Of a stretch of DNA of 19,460 nt, positions 1 to 8,159 are shown in pieces. How positions within the stretch are numbered: position 1 is the stretch's first letter; every line of letters begins with the position of its first letter. Source of the DNA: Candidatus Methanoplasma reticulitermitis (GTDB lineage: Archaea; Thermoplasmatota; Thermoplasmata; Methanomassiliicoccales; Methanomethylophilaceae); assembly GCA_031287135.1 (NCBI GenBank), contig JAITTK010000086.1, positions 1-19,460 on the forward strand, read 5' to 3'. Both the position numbers and the translations under genes were made by a program. The notes beneath the pieces were generated by a model. It saw nothing but the letters and a program-made list of their open reading frames with translations, was not told the DNA's origin and did not search any database.

Positions 1-91
1 GACCCCATGCATCATGTCATATGGGACTGAAATACCGGCGGCGGGCGCGGCGGAATGGCACATGCGGAGCAGAAGTTCGGGGACCGAACGG

Positions 92-1186
92 TCACGGCAG
101 TATGCGTTTGCATCTGATCAGGTTGCCCATGCGCCTGGGCCCGAGCATCCTCATGCATATCCCCGTCCTCGTGTCCGAACCGAAAGCGAAGAGGTCCGCC
201 ATCCTCTTGTTGTTGGCCGCGGTCCTGAGCGGCTTGCGGAATATCCTCATGCATTCGTCCTGATAGTCGGTGAGACCGCGTTTGCCGGTGATGCTGTCGG
301 CCGCCACCTCCCCGCATATCCTGCCCGCGATGAGTGCCAGCGGCACCCCTCCGCCGTTGACGGATATCACCTGTCCGGCCGAATCCCCAACCAGCATGCC
401 GTTGCCGGACACCAATCTAGGGAGCATCCCCTCGCTCGGGACGTGCTTCCCTTCCAGACGGGTCGTCACCCTGAGGCCGTGTTCCGTCCTGAATTTCTCG
501 AAATACTCGCTCAGGGTGCCGTCCGTGAACTTCGGGGAGAACCCGATCCCCACGTTGGCCTGACCTTTCTTGGGGATTATCCAACCGTACGCGCCCGGCG
601 CTATGCCGCCGAAGAACATATGGACATACGGCTCGAAATCCCCTGACGCCTGTGCAGTGACGGCGGGGTACGGATTCCCGTTCCGGGGCAGGCCCAGCGA
701 TCTGGCTACTTTGGAACCGGGACCGTCCGCGCCGATTATTATCTTGTATTCTATCTCTCCGGCGGATGTGATTGCCGTACCGTTCTCCGTCTTCTTGAAA
801 AGACAGCCCGTGATGAGTTCGGCACCCTCTTTCACGGCCTCCGATACGAGATGCCTGTCGAACCTGTCGCGGTCCGTGGTATATCCGGTGAAGTCCAGGA
901 GGCTCTCTTTCCCATTGGGGGCGATGAGCTTTATCCCCTCGATGTCCCTAAGTACGAGGTCTCCTGGCATATCGAAAAGCCGGGTTATGTCCCCGGCGTT
1001 CGGGAACATATCGGATATCTCTTCGACCGATGGTATCAGCTCGCCGCACCGTACAGGTACGCCGACCTCCGGCCGTCTCTCTATTATCGTGACCCTGGCA
1101 CCTTTGGCGGCCGCGTATCTTGCGGCCGTTCCCCCGGCAGGCCCCGAACCCACGACCAGGATGTCTGTTTTCATCGTGCCGGACAT
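92..1186 (-). CDS. Geranylgeranyl reductase family flavoprotein
   Basis: FAD-dependent reductase of the geranylgeranyl reductase family, which saturates double bonds of geranylgeranyl chains in archaeal ether lipids or other prenylated molecules. Seen in the 364-residue sequence: an N-terminal dinucleotide-binding loop GSGPAGG (residues 13-19), an RCGE motif (46-49), GADGPGSKVARS (152-163), the family's Y-x-W-x-x-P lipid-site motif (200-205) followed by G-x-G, and the FAD motif GDSAGQV (267-273) followed by NGGG. The length is slightly short for the family (about 390-400), with a brief C-terminus. The ATG at 1186 is preceded by AGGTGAT at 3-base spacing, a Shine-Dalgarno sequence that contains the stop codon of the upstream prenyl synthase, 4 bases away, so the two are very likely co-transcribed and coupled. 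A Met four codons in is a less likely start. The exact substrate (archaeol precursor, dolichol or respiratory carrier) cannot be read from the sequence. Confidence 0.9.
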   Translation of the reverse strand: MSGTMKTDILVVGSGPAGGTAARYAAAKGARVTIIERRPEVGVPVRCGELIPSVEEISDMFPNAGDITRLFDMPGDLVLRDIEGIKLIAPNGKESLLDFTGYTTDRDRFDRHLVSEAVKEGAELITGCLFKKTENGTAITSAGEIEYKIIIGADGPGSKVARSLGLPRNGNPYPAVTAQASGDFEPYVHMFFGGIAPGAYGWIIPKKGQANVGIGFSPKFTDGTLSEYFEKFRTEHGLRVTTRLEGKHVPSEGMLPRLVSGNGMLVGDSAGQVISVNGGGVPLALIAGRICGEVAADSITGKRGLTDYQDECMRIFRKPLRTAANNKRMADLFAFGSDTRTGICMRMLGPRRMGNLIRCKRILP

Positions 1187-1190
1187 GCGA

Positions 1191-2156
1191 TCACCTGTTG
1201 CGGCTCACTATGTAATCCGATAGATCCGACAGGGACCTTTTGTAAACGGAATCCCCGATCCCGTTCAGCAGCGACCGTGCATCGTCCGCGACCGCCGCCG
1301 CTTTCGTTAGACATCTCGATACGGAATCGGTCTTGGTTATGAGATCGATCGCCTCCCGGACATCCGGCCAGTCGAGGTCCTCCCTTCTGAAGAACCCCTT
1401 TATCTCATCCCCGTACTCTGGGTCATCCATTGCATACACTATGGGGAGCGTGGGTTTGCCTTCCATTATGTCACTCCCGATCCTCTTTCCGGTGGACCTC
1501 TCGTCACCCGCGACATCCAGTGTATCGTCCACTATCTGGAACGCCATCCCTATCCCGTGCGCGAAACTTCCGATGCCGTCGATCGTCTCGGTATCGGCCC
1601 CTGCCAGGAACGAACCTATCTTCGCACCGCATTCTATGAGCTTCGCGGTCTTCCCCTCTATTATCTTCATGTAGTCCGCTTCGGTGAATCCCGTGTTGTG
1701 TTCGAAATCCTTCTGATCGAACTCGCCCGCGCTCATCGCCGCGGATGCATCGACTATGTAATCGACCACTTCGGGGGATGCCGAACCGATCAATCTGAAT
1801 CCCAATGCGAAAAGGAAATCGCCGGCGACGATGGACTTGCTTATCGAGTACTTCTTATAGGCCGCCTGGGCGCCCCTCCTCATCTCGCCACGGTCGTTGA
1901 TGTCGTCGTGGACGAGGGTCGCATTGTGTATAATCTCGATCGCGGCCGCGGCATCTATCGCCTTCTTCGGATCCCTGCCGCCGCATGCATAGAATGACAG
2001 GAGGCATATCGACGGCCTTATCCTCTTCCCGTTGGACCCCAGGACATACTCGCATATCTCCGTCAGCTCGGGATTGCTGGACCTCACGGTATCCCTCATG
2101 AGAGACTCCACTTTCTTGAGATCGTCGGAGATAGAGGAATACCAGGGCTCATCCAT
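1191..2156 (-). CDS. Geranylgeranyl (polyprenyl) diphosphate synthase
   Basis: Trans-prenyltransferase that condenses isopentenyl diphosphate with allylic diphosphates to give C20 or longer chains for archaeal membrane lipids. Seen in the 321-residue sequence: a GKRIRP substrate motif (residues 43-48), the first aspartate-rich motif DDIND (84-88) and the second, DDTLD (210-214), both coordinating Mg2+-diphosphate. The residues four and five places before the first motif are Thr and Ala, not bulky aromatics, which in this family favours a C20 or longer product over C15. The length is normal. The ATG at 2156 has no Shine-Dalgarno sequence; the mRNA is probably leaderless or nearly so, from an AT-rich box near 2188-2197. 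It is the first gene of a pair with the downstream reductase. The family is certain; product chain length is inferred. Confidence 0.93.
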   Translation of the reverse strand: MDEPWYSSISDDLKKVESLMRDTVRSSNPELTEICEYVLGSNGKRIRPSICLLSFYACGGRDPKKAIDAAAAIEIIHNATLVHDDINDRGEMRRGAQAAYKKYSISKSIVAGDFLFALGFRLIGSASPEVVDYIVDASAAMSAGEFDQKDFEHNTGFTEADYMKIIEGKTAKLIECGAKIGSFLAGADTETIDGIGSFAHGIGMAFQIVDDTLDVAGDERSTGKRIGSDIMEGKPTLPIVYAMDDPEYGDEIKGFFRREDLDWPDVREAIDLITKTDSVSRCLTKAAAVADDARSLLNGIGDSVYKRSLSDLSDYIVSRNR

Positions 2157-2168
2157 TGAGCATCGGAT

Positions 2169-2186
2169 GTTAAGAATCTACTTAAC
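2169..2186. promoter_or_regulatory. Inverted repeat upstream of prenyl synthase
   Basis: Perfect 6-base inverted repeat GTTAAG-N6-CTTAAC. It ends 13 bases before the ATG of the prenyl diphosphate synthase, where the transcription start would be expected. Such a position suits an operator, but no regulator can be named from the sequence. Confidence 0.3.
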
Positions 2187-2194
2187 TGTTTTCT

Positions 2195-2216
2195 AAATCC
2201 GGCCATTCTCGGATTT
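2195..2216. promoter_or_regulatory. Inverted repeat flanking a possible TATA element
   Basis: Perfect 7-base inverted repeat AAATCCG-N8-CGGATTT about 40-60 bases upstream of the prenyl synthase ATG. One arm overlaps the AT-rich stretch TTTAGAAAAC (minus strand, 2197-2188), the nearest TATA-like candidate for that gene. It may be a regulator site or a short RNA hairpin; neither is shown. Confidence 0.3.
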
Positions 2217-2443
2217 GTATTGATTTCACGCAGACCCCGTCTGATGTCCGTTCACGGAAGAGCCGCACGTTTTCGTCCGAAGATGTCCTCCGCGCGTATC
2301 GTCCGAGAACCGTCGTGGCGTGATGAGACGTATTCGTCGTTCATACTGTCCGGCCGACCCCGTTGCGGCACCTCGGCGCAGATCGGCGGTTTTGGTATTC
2401 TTCGGGAGAAATCATCCCAGGCCGCCGGCATGAGTAAGAATTC

Positions 2444-2453
2444 AAAATATATT
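2444..2453 (-). promoter_or_regulatory. TATA-like box downstream of fpo operon hairpin
   Basis: The minus strand reads AATATATTTT, the best TATA-like element in the gap. A start site would fall near 2422, giving the prenyl synthase a leader of about 265 bases, as an alternative to its proximal promoter. The same stretch could equally be the T-rich part of the fpo operon terminator. Confidence 0.3.
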
Positions 2454-2457
2454 CCGT

Positions 2458-2493
2458 GGTCCCCCGCCCCCTTTCCAGGGGAAGCGGGAGACC
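2458..2493. terminator. GC-rich hairpin after fpoN
   Basis: A 36-base element folds into a 14-bp stem (10 bp GGTCTCCCGC/GCGGGGGACC with one G-U, then two G-U and two G-C pairs) around an 8-base loop. It begins 22 bases after the fpoN stop, so it plausibly ends the fpo transcript; on the minus strand it is followed by ATATATTTT. On the plus strand it is followed by TTTTT (2496-2500), so it could work in both directions, although no plus-strand gene precedes it. Confidence 0.55.
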
Positions 2494-2515
2494 GCTTTTT
2501 GACTAAACCGTTTGT

Positions 2516-4009
2516 TTAACCGAACAGTGCCGAAGCCGCGTCCGCGCAGAAGTCCATGATGAGCTGCGGGAATACACCGAGCACGATCACGAACACGAAG
2601 GAGATCGCGATCGCCGCCGCGAACGTCTTCGGTATCCTGATCCTCTCCGCGGTGTCCCCCTTCTCTATGTACATGGCCTTCACGACCCTCGTGTAGTAGT
2701 ACAGGGATATGGCCGAGTTCAATATGGCTATGAATGCGAGCCAGATCCACTGGGTCATCACACCGTTATCATATATCGCCGAAGAGAACAGGAACAGCTT
2801 CGACGTGAATCCCGCCAGCGGGGGTATGCCCGCCAGAGCGAAAAGGAATACAGTCATGGCAAATGCTATGAACGGTGCCCTTTTCGCGAGACCCCTGTAG
2901 TCGGAGATCTTCTCGCCTATACCGACGGTTATCAGTGCGCCCACGACAAGGAACGCCCCTCCCTTCATGAACACATGCGTGAACATGTGGAACATACCGG
3001 AGGCCAGGGCATACTCCGTCATCACCGCCATGACTATCAGGATGTAGCCGGCCTGTGCGATACTGGAGTATGCGAGCATCCTCTTGATATTGGTCTGGGA
3101 TATCGCGACGACATTGCCGACGGTCATCGTTATGGCCGCTATTATGGCGAATATGTACTGCATCTCCTCGGTCGCGAAGGATGCCGTGGCATTCGCCGCG
3201 ACGAAGATCACCAGGAATATCTTGAACAGTGCCACGAACCCGACTTTCTTGGAACCCGTGCCTAGGAACATGGAGACCGGCGTGGCCGCTCCCTCGTATA
3301 CGTCGGGGGCCCACGCATGGAACGGTACAGCCGCGATCTTGAACCCGAAACCGGCGATCATGGTGATCATCGCGATCCCGAACGCCCAGCTGAATCCCTG
3401 CGTGGATAGCGCCGCCGCGATGTCCGCTATGTTCGTCGTCCCGGCGACACCGTACAGCATTGACAGACCATACAGCGTCAGGGCTGTGGACAGGCCTCCG
3501 ATGATGACGTACTTGACTGCGGCCTCCGCGGCCCTCGGGTCGCTCCTCTTCATCGCCACGAGCACATAGGATGTTATGCTCGCCAACTCGATACCGAGGA
3601 AGATTGTTATCAGGTCGCTCGCCGTCGCGACGAACATCATACCCACGGCCGCCGCGAGCAGCAGGGAATTGTATGCACCGTAGTGCATCCTTGTCGTCTC
3701 GGAACTCGACACCGATACCAGGGCTGTCAGGAATATGACCGCCTGGAACAGGAGGATCATGACGCCCGAGAACGCATCGTATGCGAACAGGCCCGCGTAT
3801 TCTCCCTGATATCCGTCCGCCAACATGAGTACGTTGAACAGGATGGATATCAGTATGACTGCCATCGCAACACCCGTCACGGCCCCTCTCCTCTTCGTCG
3901 CGAAGAACACCGCCGGCATCACCAGAGCACCTATTATCAGTACGATCATCGGCGCTATGGGTGCGAACTGTCCGAAGACAGAGGTTACTATCGAACTATC
4001 GAATATCAT
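2516..4009 (-). CDS. fpoN: Fpo-like complex membrane subunit FpoN (NuoN family)
   Basis: Antiporter-like proton-pumping subunit of the membrane arm of the Fpo (complex I-related) enzyme. The 497-residue sequence is almost wholly hydrophobic, with about 14 membrane segments. Family landmarks seen are Glu141 in the GIELAS segment, Lys224 in the F-K-I-A-A-V-P-F-H-A-W-A-P-D-V loop-helix region and the Lys pair 254-255 in GSKKVGF, corresponding to the buried charged residues of NuoN. It is the last gene of the fpo operon. The fpoM stop lies 1 base upstream, and GGTGAT ending just before that stop provides the Shine-Dalgarno sequence for the ATG at 4009. After the TAA stop comes a GC-rich hairpin and no fpoO. 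NuoL and NuoM relationship was considered; order and length favour NuoN. Confidence 0.95.
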   Translation of the reverse strand: MIFDSSIVTSVFGQFAPIAPMIVLIIGALVMPAVFFATKRRGAVTGVAMAVILISILFNVLMLADGYQGEYAGLFAYDAFSGVMILLFQAVIFLTALVSVSSSETTRMHYGAYNSLLLAAAVGMMFVATASDLITIFLGIELASITSYVLVAMKRSDPRAAEAAVKYVIIGGLSTALTLYGLSMLYGVAGTTNIADIAAALSTQGFSWAFGIAMITMIAGFGFKIAAVPFHAWAPDVYEGAATPVSMFLGTGSKKVGFVALFKIFLVIFVAANATASFATEEMQYIFAIIAAITMTVGNVVAISQTNIKRMLAYSSIAQAGYILIVMAVMTEYALASGMFHMFTHVFMKGGAFLVVGALITVGIGEKISDYRGLAKRAPFIAFAMTVFLFALAGIPPLAGFTSKLFLFSSAIYDNGVMTQWIWLAFIAILNSAISLYYYTRVVKAMYIEKGDTAERIRIPKTFAAAIAISFVFVIVLGVFPQLIMDFCADAASALFG

Positions 4010-4010
4010 C

Positions 4011-5528
4011 TCAGATCACCCCCAGCGATGCCGCAAGTGAAGAAGCGTACCCGTCAATGTAACTGAGGGCGAGATCGGGCCAGAGGCCATACAGCGCTAT
4101 GAGCGCGCATATGACCCCGAGCGCTATCGCCTCGGGTCTGCTCACATCGTGTATGTGCGACAGGTCGATCTTGTTGGTTAGCCTTCCGAACAGCGTCCTC
4201 TGCATCGCCCACAGGTAGTATCCCGCGGTCAGCAGCAGGGAGAGCAGACAGAGCGCGATCAGCCATATCATGTCGACCGACACCGCGTAGTCGTAGAAGG
4301 AGAATATTATCCCGAACTCCGCCCAGAATCCCACAAGACCCGGGAGTCCGAGAGATGCCATGAATCCGAACATCATGAATGCCGCGAACACCGGCATCTT
4401 GCCCGCTATCCCTCCGAGAAGGGGTATCTCCCTCGTCCCGATGCTGTGGCCCGCCATTCCGCAGACCATGAACAGGACCGCGGATATGAGACCGTGCGCG
4501 AACATCTGGAAGATGGCGAACTGTATCCCTATCGAGGAAAGACATGCTATGCTTATCATCACCATGCCCATGTGGCTTATGGATGAGAAGGCGACCATCT
4601 TCTTGAGGTCCTTCTGCGCTATGCACGCATATGCGCCGTATATCATCGCGAGGATACCTATGAAGATCATTATCGGCTGCCAGTACTGTGCGCCTTCCGG
4701 CAGCACTTCGAGACAGACCCTTATGATACCGTAGGAACCCATCTTGAGCATCACTCCGGCCAGCAGGACGGAGCCCGCCGTGGGCGCCTCGACGTGCGCG
4801 TCCGGCAGCCAGGTATGGAACGGTACTATCGGCATCTTGACCGCGAACCCGAAGAACAGCAGCCCGAAGACCAGTATCTGGAATGTGCTCCCGAATACCG
4901 CACTTCCCGCGAGCACCGCTTCGAACGAGAAGTCCGCTACACCGCCGCTCGCTGCTCCGAACACGATCGCGAATATCCCGATCAGCATTACCAGGCTCGC
5001 CACATGCGTGTATATGAAGAACTTGATGGCCGCGTAGTGCCTCCTCGGTCCTCCGAACCACGATATGAGGAAGTACATCGGTATCAGGGTCACTTCCCAC
5101 ATTATGTAGAACAGGAAGTAATCCGCGGCCGTGTAGACCCCCATGAGCCCCACTTCCATCGCCAGCAGGAGCGCGAAGAAATAATGCGGCTTGTCCTTCT
5201 CGCGTGCCGAGAACACGGTCGACAGGAACACCAGCAGACCCGTCAGGAACACCATCAGTATGCTGAGGCCGTCGACCGTCAGTATGTATGACATCCTGAG
5301 GCCCGCGGTCTCTATCCACGTGTGGCTTTCGTTATAGACCGAAAGGTCCGGGGTGAACAGCAGGACCATGGACAGAACCATCGTTATGCCGGAGAACACA
5401 CCCGCAGTGTATTTCGCGTACTTCTGCCTCTCCCCTCCCATTGCCAGCGTGGCCATCGCCCCTACGAGCGGCACGACCAGCAGGAGGGTCAGGAGATACG
5501 GTATCTCGAACGGTAATTCGAAGAACAC
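4011..5528 (-). CDS. fpoM: Fpo-like complex membrane subunit FpoM (NuoM family)
   Basis: Antiporter-like ion-translocating subunit of the membrane arm. Starting at the GTG at 5528 it has 505 residues, the usual NuoM size, with about 14 membrane segments. Key residues seen are Glu145 (in MWEVTLIP), Lys231 (in VKMPIVPFHTWLPDAH) and Lys262 (in GVMLKMGSYG), matching the buried Glu/Lys proton path of the family. The GTG was chosen because GGAGGTG sits 6 bases upstream and because it begins 1 base after the fpoL stop; a longer open frame to 5564 would add 12 residues overlapping fpoL and lacks such a site. It lies between fpoL and fpoN, as in Methanosarcina fpo operons. Confidence 0.95.
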   Translation of the reverse strand: MFFELPFEIPYLLTLLLVVPLVGAMATLAMGGERQKYAKYTAGVFSGITMVLSMVLLFTPDLSVYNESHTWIETAGLRMSYILTVDGLSILMVFLTGLLVFLSTVFSAREKDKPHYFFALLLAMEVGLMGVYTAADYFLFYIMWEVTLIPMYFLISWFGGPRRHYAAIKFFIYTHVASLVMLIGIFAIVFGAASGGVADFSFEAVLAGSAVFGSTFQILVFGLLFFGFAVKMPIVPFHTWLPDAHVEAPTAGSVLLAGVMLKMGSYGIIRVCLEVLPEGAQYWQPIMIFIGILAMIYGAYACIAQKDLKKMVAFSSISHMGMVMISIACLSSIGIQFAIFQMFAHGLISAVLFMVCGMAGHSIGTREIPLLGGIAGKMPVFAAFMMFGFMASLGLPGLVGFWAEFGIIFSFYDYAVSVDMIWLIALCLLSLLLTAGYYLWAMQRTLFGRLTNKIDLSHIHDVSRPEAIALGVICALIALYGLWPDLALSYIDGYASSLAASLGVI

Positions 5529-5529
5529 C

Positions 5530-7575
5530 TCAGGCACCTCCCATGAAATAGAACAAGGCGACAATCACGGCGAAGAGCAAGACCACTCCGATCATTACCA
5601 TCGCCGCGTAGTCGCGCACATTACCGGTCTGCACCCTGCTCAGGGACTCTCCGCCCCCTACGACCGCCGCGGAAAGCGCATTGACGGTTCCATCGATCAC
5701 ATCTCTGTCCACAAACTCCACTCCTTTGGCAACGCCGTATCCCAGTCCCCAACCTATCCGGTTGTATAACTGCGGGAAATACCATCTGTTAGACAGTGCC
5801 CGGTACAGCAGGGAATTGCCGTTTCTGTTTATCTTTCCGGGATCCACGGACTTCTTGCTGTACATCAGGTACGCAATGCCGATGGCCGCCAGAACCAGTA
5901 CCACCGTGAGGTACGTGTACGCACTGAGGAATATGTCCTCCAGCCAGCCGACCATCCCGTGTCCGTGTCCCGAACCCACCTGGAACTGTCCTGCGCCGTT
6001 GATGCCTATCGTTATGTATTCATCGAACCCGAACAGGATCATGCAGCCTATAGCGGCCGCGAACGCGGACAGTACGACCAACGGTGCCGTCATGCTCTTC
6101 GGGGATTCCCCGTGGCTGTGCTCGGTCCCGTGTCCGGGTTTGCCCTTGAAGGTCATGAACCACATGCGGAACATGTAGAACGCGGTCATGAACGCCGTGA
6201 CGATGGCGAGCACCCACATTATAGTGAAGAGGTATCCCTCCACGCCGTAGTCCCCCGCGTGCATGGCCGCCTCCAGCACCAGCTCTTTCGACCAGAATCC
6301 GCTGAACAGCGGGAACCCCGCGATCGACAGAGAACCGATGAGCATGGTGATGGATGTTATCTTCATCTTCTTGTGCAGACCTCCCATCTCCCGCATGTCC
6401 TCGGTCCCGGTGGCATGTATGACGGATCCCGAACCCAGGAAGAGCAGCGCTTTGAAGAACGCATGGTTCACCATGTGCAGACATCCGGCGGTGTAGCCCA
6501 CCGCCCCGGCCGCGATCAGGTGATTGTCCCCGGACTGTATCCCGAGTGCCATCATGTATCCGCCCGCACCGAGTGCCAGGAACATGTACCCCAACTGAGA
6601 CAGGGTGGAATATGCCAGCACCTTCTTTATGTTCATGTTGTTGAGTGCCATCGTTGCGGCGAAGAACGCCGTTATACCACCGATCAGACCCACGAAGAGC
6701 ATGACCTCGGGATTCTGTGTGAACAGCGGGAAACATCTTGCAACGAGGTACACACCGGCTTTGACCATCGTCGCCGCGTGTATCAGCGCCGAAACGGTCG
6801 TTGGGCCGGCCATCGCGTCCGGAAGCCAATCCAGAAGCGGGAACTGCGCGCTCTTTCCGATGACCCCTCCGAATATCAGGAGGCTGGCGAGCATTATCAT
6901 GTTGGGGTCGACCGCGGCCATCGCGGCCGTGTCGAACACGGTCACGTAGTCGAGGCTGCCGAACGCGTACAGCAGTACGAAGAGCCCACCCATCAGACAT
7001 ACATCGCCGAGTCTGGTGACAAGGAACGCCTTCTTCGCCGCCGATGCGGCATTGTCCGCGGCATCGTCGCCGTTGGGGTGGGTGAAACCCCAGAACCCGA
7101 TGAGCAGGTACGAGCACAGGCCCATCGCCTCCCAGAACACGAACATCTCGAGGAAGTTGCTCGATACGGCGAGTCCCAGCATTCCCGTGAGGAACAGCGA
7201 CACCTCTGCGTAATACCTTCTCTTCTTCACGCCCTCCCCGTGCATGTACCCTATGGAATATATGAATATCAGCATCGAGATGAACGATGCGAAGAGTATC
7301 ATCAGGCACGACAGGCTGTCGATGTAGTATCCGACGTTTATCGTGAAATCCCCTATGGAGAACCATGCGATCTGTGCCGTGATGAATCCGGGGTCCGAAT
7401 ATGCGGCGGAGGTGAAGAACTCATATGAGATAAGCACCGACATCACGAACGCGAACAGCGCACCGAATATCGCCACCGGTCCCCCTCCCTCCGGCATCTT
7501 CTTGCCGAAGGCCCCGACTATCACGAAACATAGCATTGGGACCAACGGGACCAACCAAGTGTATTCTACGAACAT
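5530..7575 (-). CDS. fpoL: Fpo-like complex membrane subunit FpoL (NuoL family)
   Basis: Distal antiporter-like subunit of the membrane arm with the long lateral helix expected near its C-terminus. The 681 residues are in the normal NuoL/FpoL range. Landmarks seen are Glu149 in FWEAMGLCSYLLIGFW, Lys241 in IGKSAQFPLLDWLPDAM, His266 in SALIHAAT and Lys272 in MVKAGVYL, all matching the conserved charged residues that carry protons. A His-rich soluble loop (HGTEHSHGE) lies between late membrane segments. The start ATG at 7575 is preceded by GAGGTGG overlapping the fpoK stop; the two genes are 1 base apart. It ends 1 base before fpoM. Confidence 0.96.
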   Translation of the reverse strand: MFVEYTWLVPLVPMLCFVIVGAFGKKMPEGGGPVAIFGALFAFVMSVLISYEFFTSAAYSDPGFITAQIAWFSIGDFTINVGYYIDSLSCLMILFASFISMLIFIYSIGYMHGEGVKKRRYYAEVSLFLTGMLGLAVSSNFLEMFVFWEAMGLCSYLLIGFWGFTHPNGDDAADNAASAAKKAFLVTRLGDVCLMGGLFVLLYAFGSLDYVTVFDTAAMAAVDPNMIMLASLLIFGGVIGKSAQFPLLDWLPDAMAGPTTVSALIHAATMVKAGVYLVARCFPLFTQNPEVMLFVGLIGGITAFFAATMALNNMNIKKVLAYSTLSQLGYMFLALGAGGYMMALGIQSGDNHLIAAGAVGYTAGCLHMVNHAFFKALLFLGSGSVIHATGTEDMREMGGLHKKMKITSITMLIGSLSIAGFPLFSGFWSKELVLEAAMHAGDYGVEGYLFTIMWVLAIVTAFMTAFYMFRMWFMTFKGKPGHGTEHSHGESPKSMTAPLVVLSAFAAAIGCMILFGFDEYITIGINGAGQFQVGSGHGHGMVGWLEDIFLSAYTYLTVVLVLAAIGIAYLMYSKKSVDPGKINRNGNSLLYRALSNRWYFPQLYNRIGWGLGYGVAKGVEFVDRDVIDGTVNALSAAVVGGGESLSRVQTGNVRDYAAMVMIGVVLLFAVIVALFYFMGGA
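5535..5541 (-). promoter_or_regulatory. Ribosome binding site deciding the GTG start of fpoM
   Basis: The minus strand reads GGAGGTG, near-perfect complementarity to the archaeal 16S rRNA 3' end, 6 bases before GTG at 5528. It lies inside the final codons of fpoL (Met-Gly-Gly-Ala-stop), so fpoM initiation is probably coupled to fpoL termination. Confidence 0.7.
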
Positions 7576-7576
7576 C

Positions 7577-7879
7577 TTACCACCTCATTGATGCGAGGCT
7601 GTCCGCCTCGATGGTGTTCTTGACCTTGTAGGCGTTGAGCAATATCGCTATGCCCACCGCGACCTCCGCCGCGGCCACTGATATCGACATTATGACGAAT
7701 ACCTGCCCCAGGACATCCGTTGTGAATGCGGAGAACACGATGAAGTTTATGTTGGCCGCATTGAGCATGAGCTCGATGCACATGAGGACGACGATCGTGT
7801 TGTTCTTCACGACCACGCCGTATGCGCCTATCGCGAAGAGGATGGCCGCGAAGACCAGATAGACTTCAATCGGAATCAT
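7577..7879 (-). CDS. fpoK: Fpo-like complex membrane subunit FpoK (NuoK family)
   Basis: Small three-helix subunit that contributes a proton channel between the FpoH/J side and the antiporter subunits. It has 100 residues, exactly the family size. Both essential membrane glutamates are present: Glu36 (in MCIELMLNAANINF) and Glu71 (in AAAEVAVGIAIL), matching NuoK Glu36 and Glu72. The ATG at 7879 overlaps the end of the upstream FpoJ C-terminal gene by 14 bases, a larger overlap than elsewhere in this operon. Identity is secure. Confidence 0.96.
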   Translation of the reverse strand: MIPIEVYLVFAAILFAIGAYGVVVKNNTIVVLMCIELMLNAANINFIVFSAFTTDVLGQVFVIMSISVAAAEVAVGIAILLNAYKVKNTIEADSLASMRW

Positions 7880-8159
7880 CGTGCTCCGCCTCCTCTCTCG
7901 CTATGCAGACGCCACCTATGATGGCGCCGAACATGAGTACTGCCAGTATGAGCAGCAACGGACCGTATTTCTCGAATAGCGCATAGTTCAGCGAATTCTG
8001 ATCCATGTCGCCGTTCTCGTCGATGTCTCCGGTGAAGTCTATGCCCTCGGGGGAATCGTTCGTGACGTGTTCGCTCCAATCGGTCGCCATGACCGATGCC
8101 GCGAGCACGGTGAGCAGAAGGGCCGACACGCATATGCCTATCGCTGCTTTCTTATTCAT
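7866..8159 (-). CDS. FpoJ C-terminal half (split NuoJ, second part)
   Basis: Second piece of a NuoJ-type membrane subunit. In other organisms NuoJ is one protein with five membrane helices; methanogen fpo operons often split it. This 97-residue product has two membrane segments, about residues 5-25 and 65-87, joined by a roughly 40-residue polar loop rich in Asp, Glu and Asn (residues 41-54 include D-x-D-E-N-G-D-M-D). The start at 8159 (Met-Asn-Lys-Lys) was chosen because it overlaps the stop of the first half by only 8 bases; the frame runs upstream to 8177 with six more residues. The acidic loop would lie outside the membrane core. Identity rests mainly on position and topology, since this half is poorly conserved. 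Confidence 0.82.
   Translation of the reverse strand: MNKKAAIGICVSALLLTVLAASVMATDWSEHVTNDSPEGIDFTGDIDENGDMDQNSLNYALFEKYGPLLLILAVLMFGAIIGGVCIAREEAEHDDSD

Larger units (their letters stand above)
2157..2515. other. Gene-poor gap between prenyl synthase and fpoN
   Basis: This 359-base gap has no convincing gene. It contains two inverted repeats near the prenyl synthase start, an AT-rich box at 2444-2453 and a strong hairpin at 2458-2493. The longest open frame on the plus strand (99 codons) and a 59-codon frame on the minus strand (2431-2252) have no homology I recognise. The latter uses CGA, CGG and CGT arginine codons much more than neighbouring genes, which favour AGG. No tRNA-type T-loop, SRP RNA or RNase P RNA signature was seen. 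Confidence 0.5.

Noticed and set aside
1..91. Minus-strand frame from an ATG near 63 running off the left edge
   Set aside because: Only about 20 codons are visible, with no ribosome site or recognisable sequence, so it cannot be supported.
2252..2431. 59-codon minus-strand frame in the gap between fpoN and the prenyl synthase
   Set aside because: No ribosome site or recognisable homology, arginine codon use (CGA, CGG, CGT) unlike neighbouring genes, and the nearby TATA-like box would place the transcript start after its ATG. Conservation in a relative would revive it.
2220..2519. 99-codon plus-strand frame in the same gap
   Set aside because: Very rich in Arg, Ser and Pro, no ribosome site, and it runs through the terminator hairpin and into the end of fpoN.
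5959..7428. 489-codon plus-strand open frame antisense to fpoL (and other long antisense frames at 6020-7366, 4054-5319, 17577-18776)
   Set aside because: They lie wholly over strongly conserved genes, are rich in His/Arg/Glu low-complexity runs, and arise from the biased third-codon positions of the real genes.
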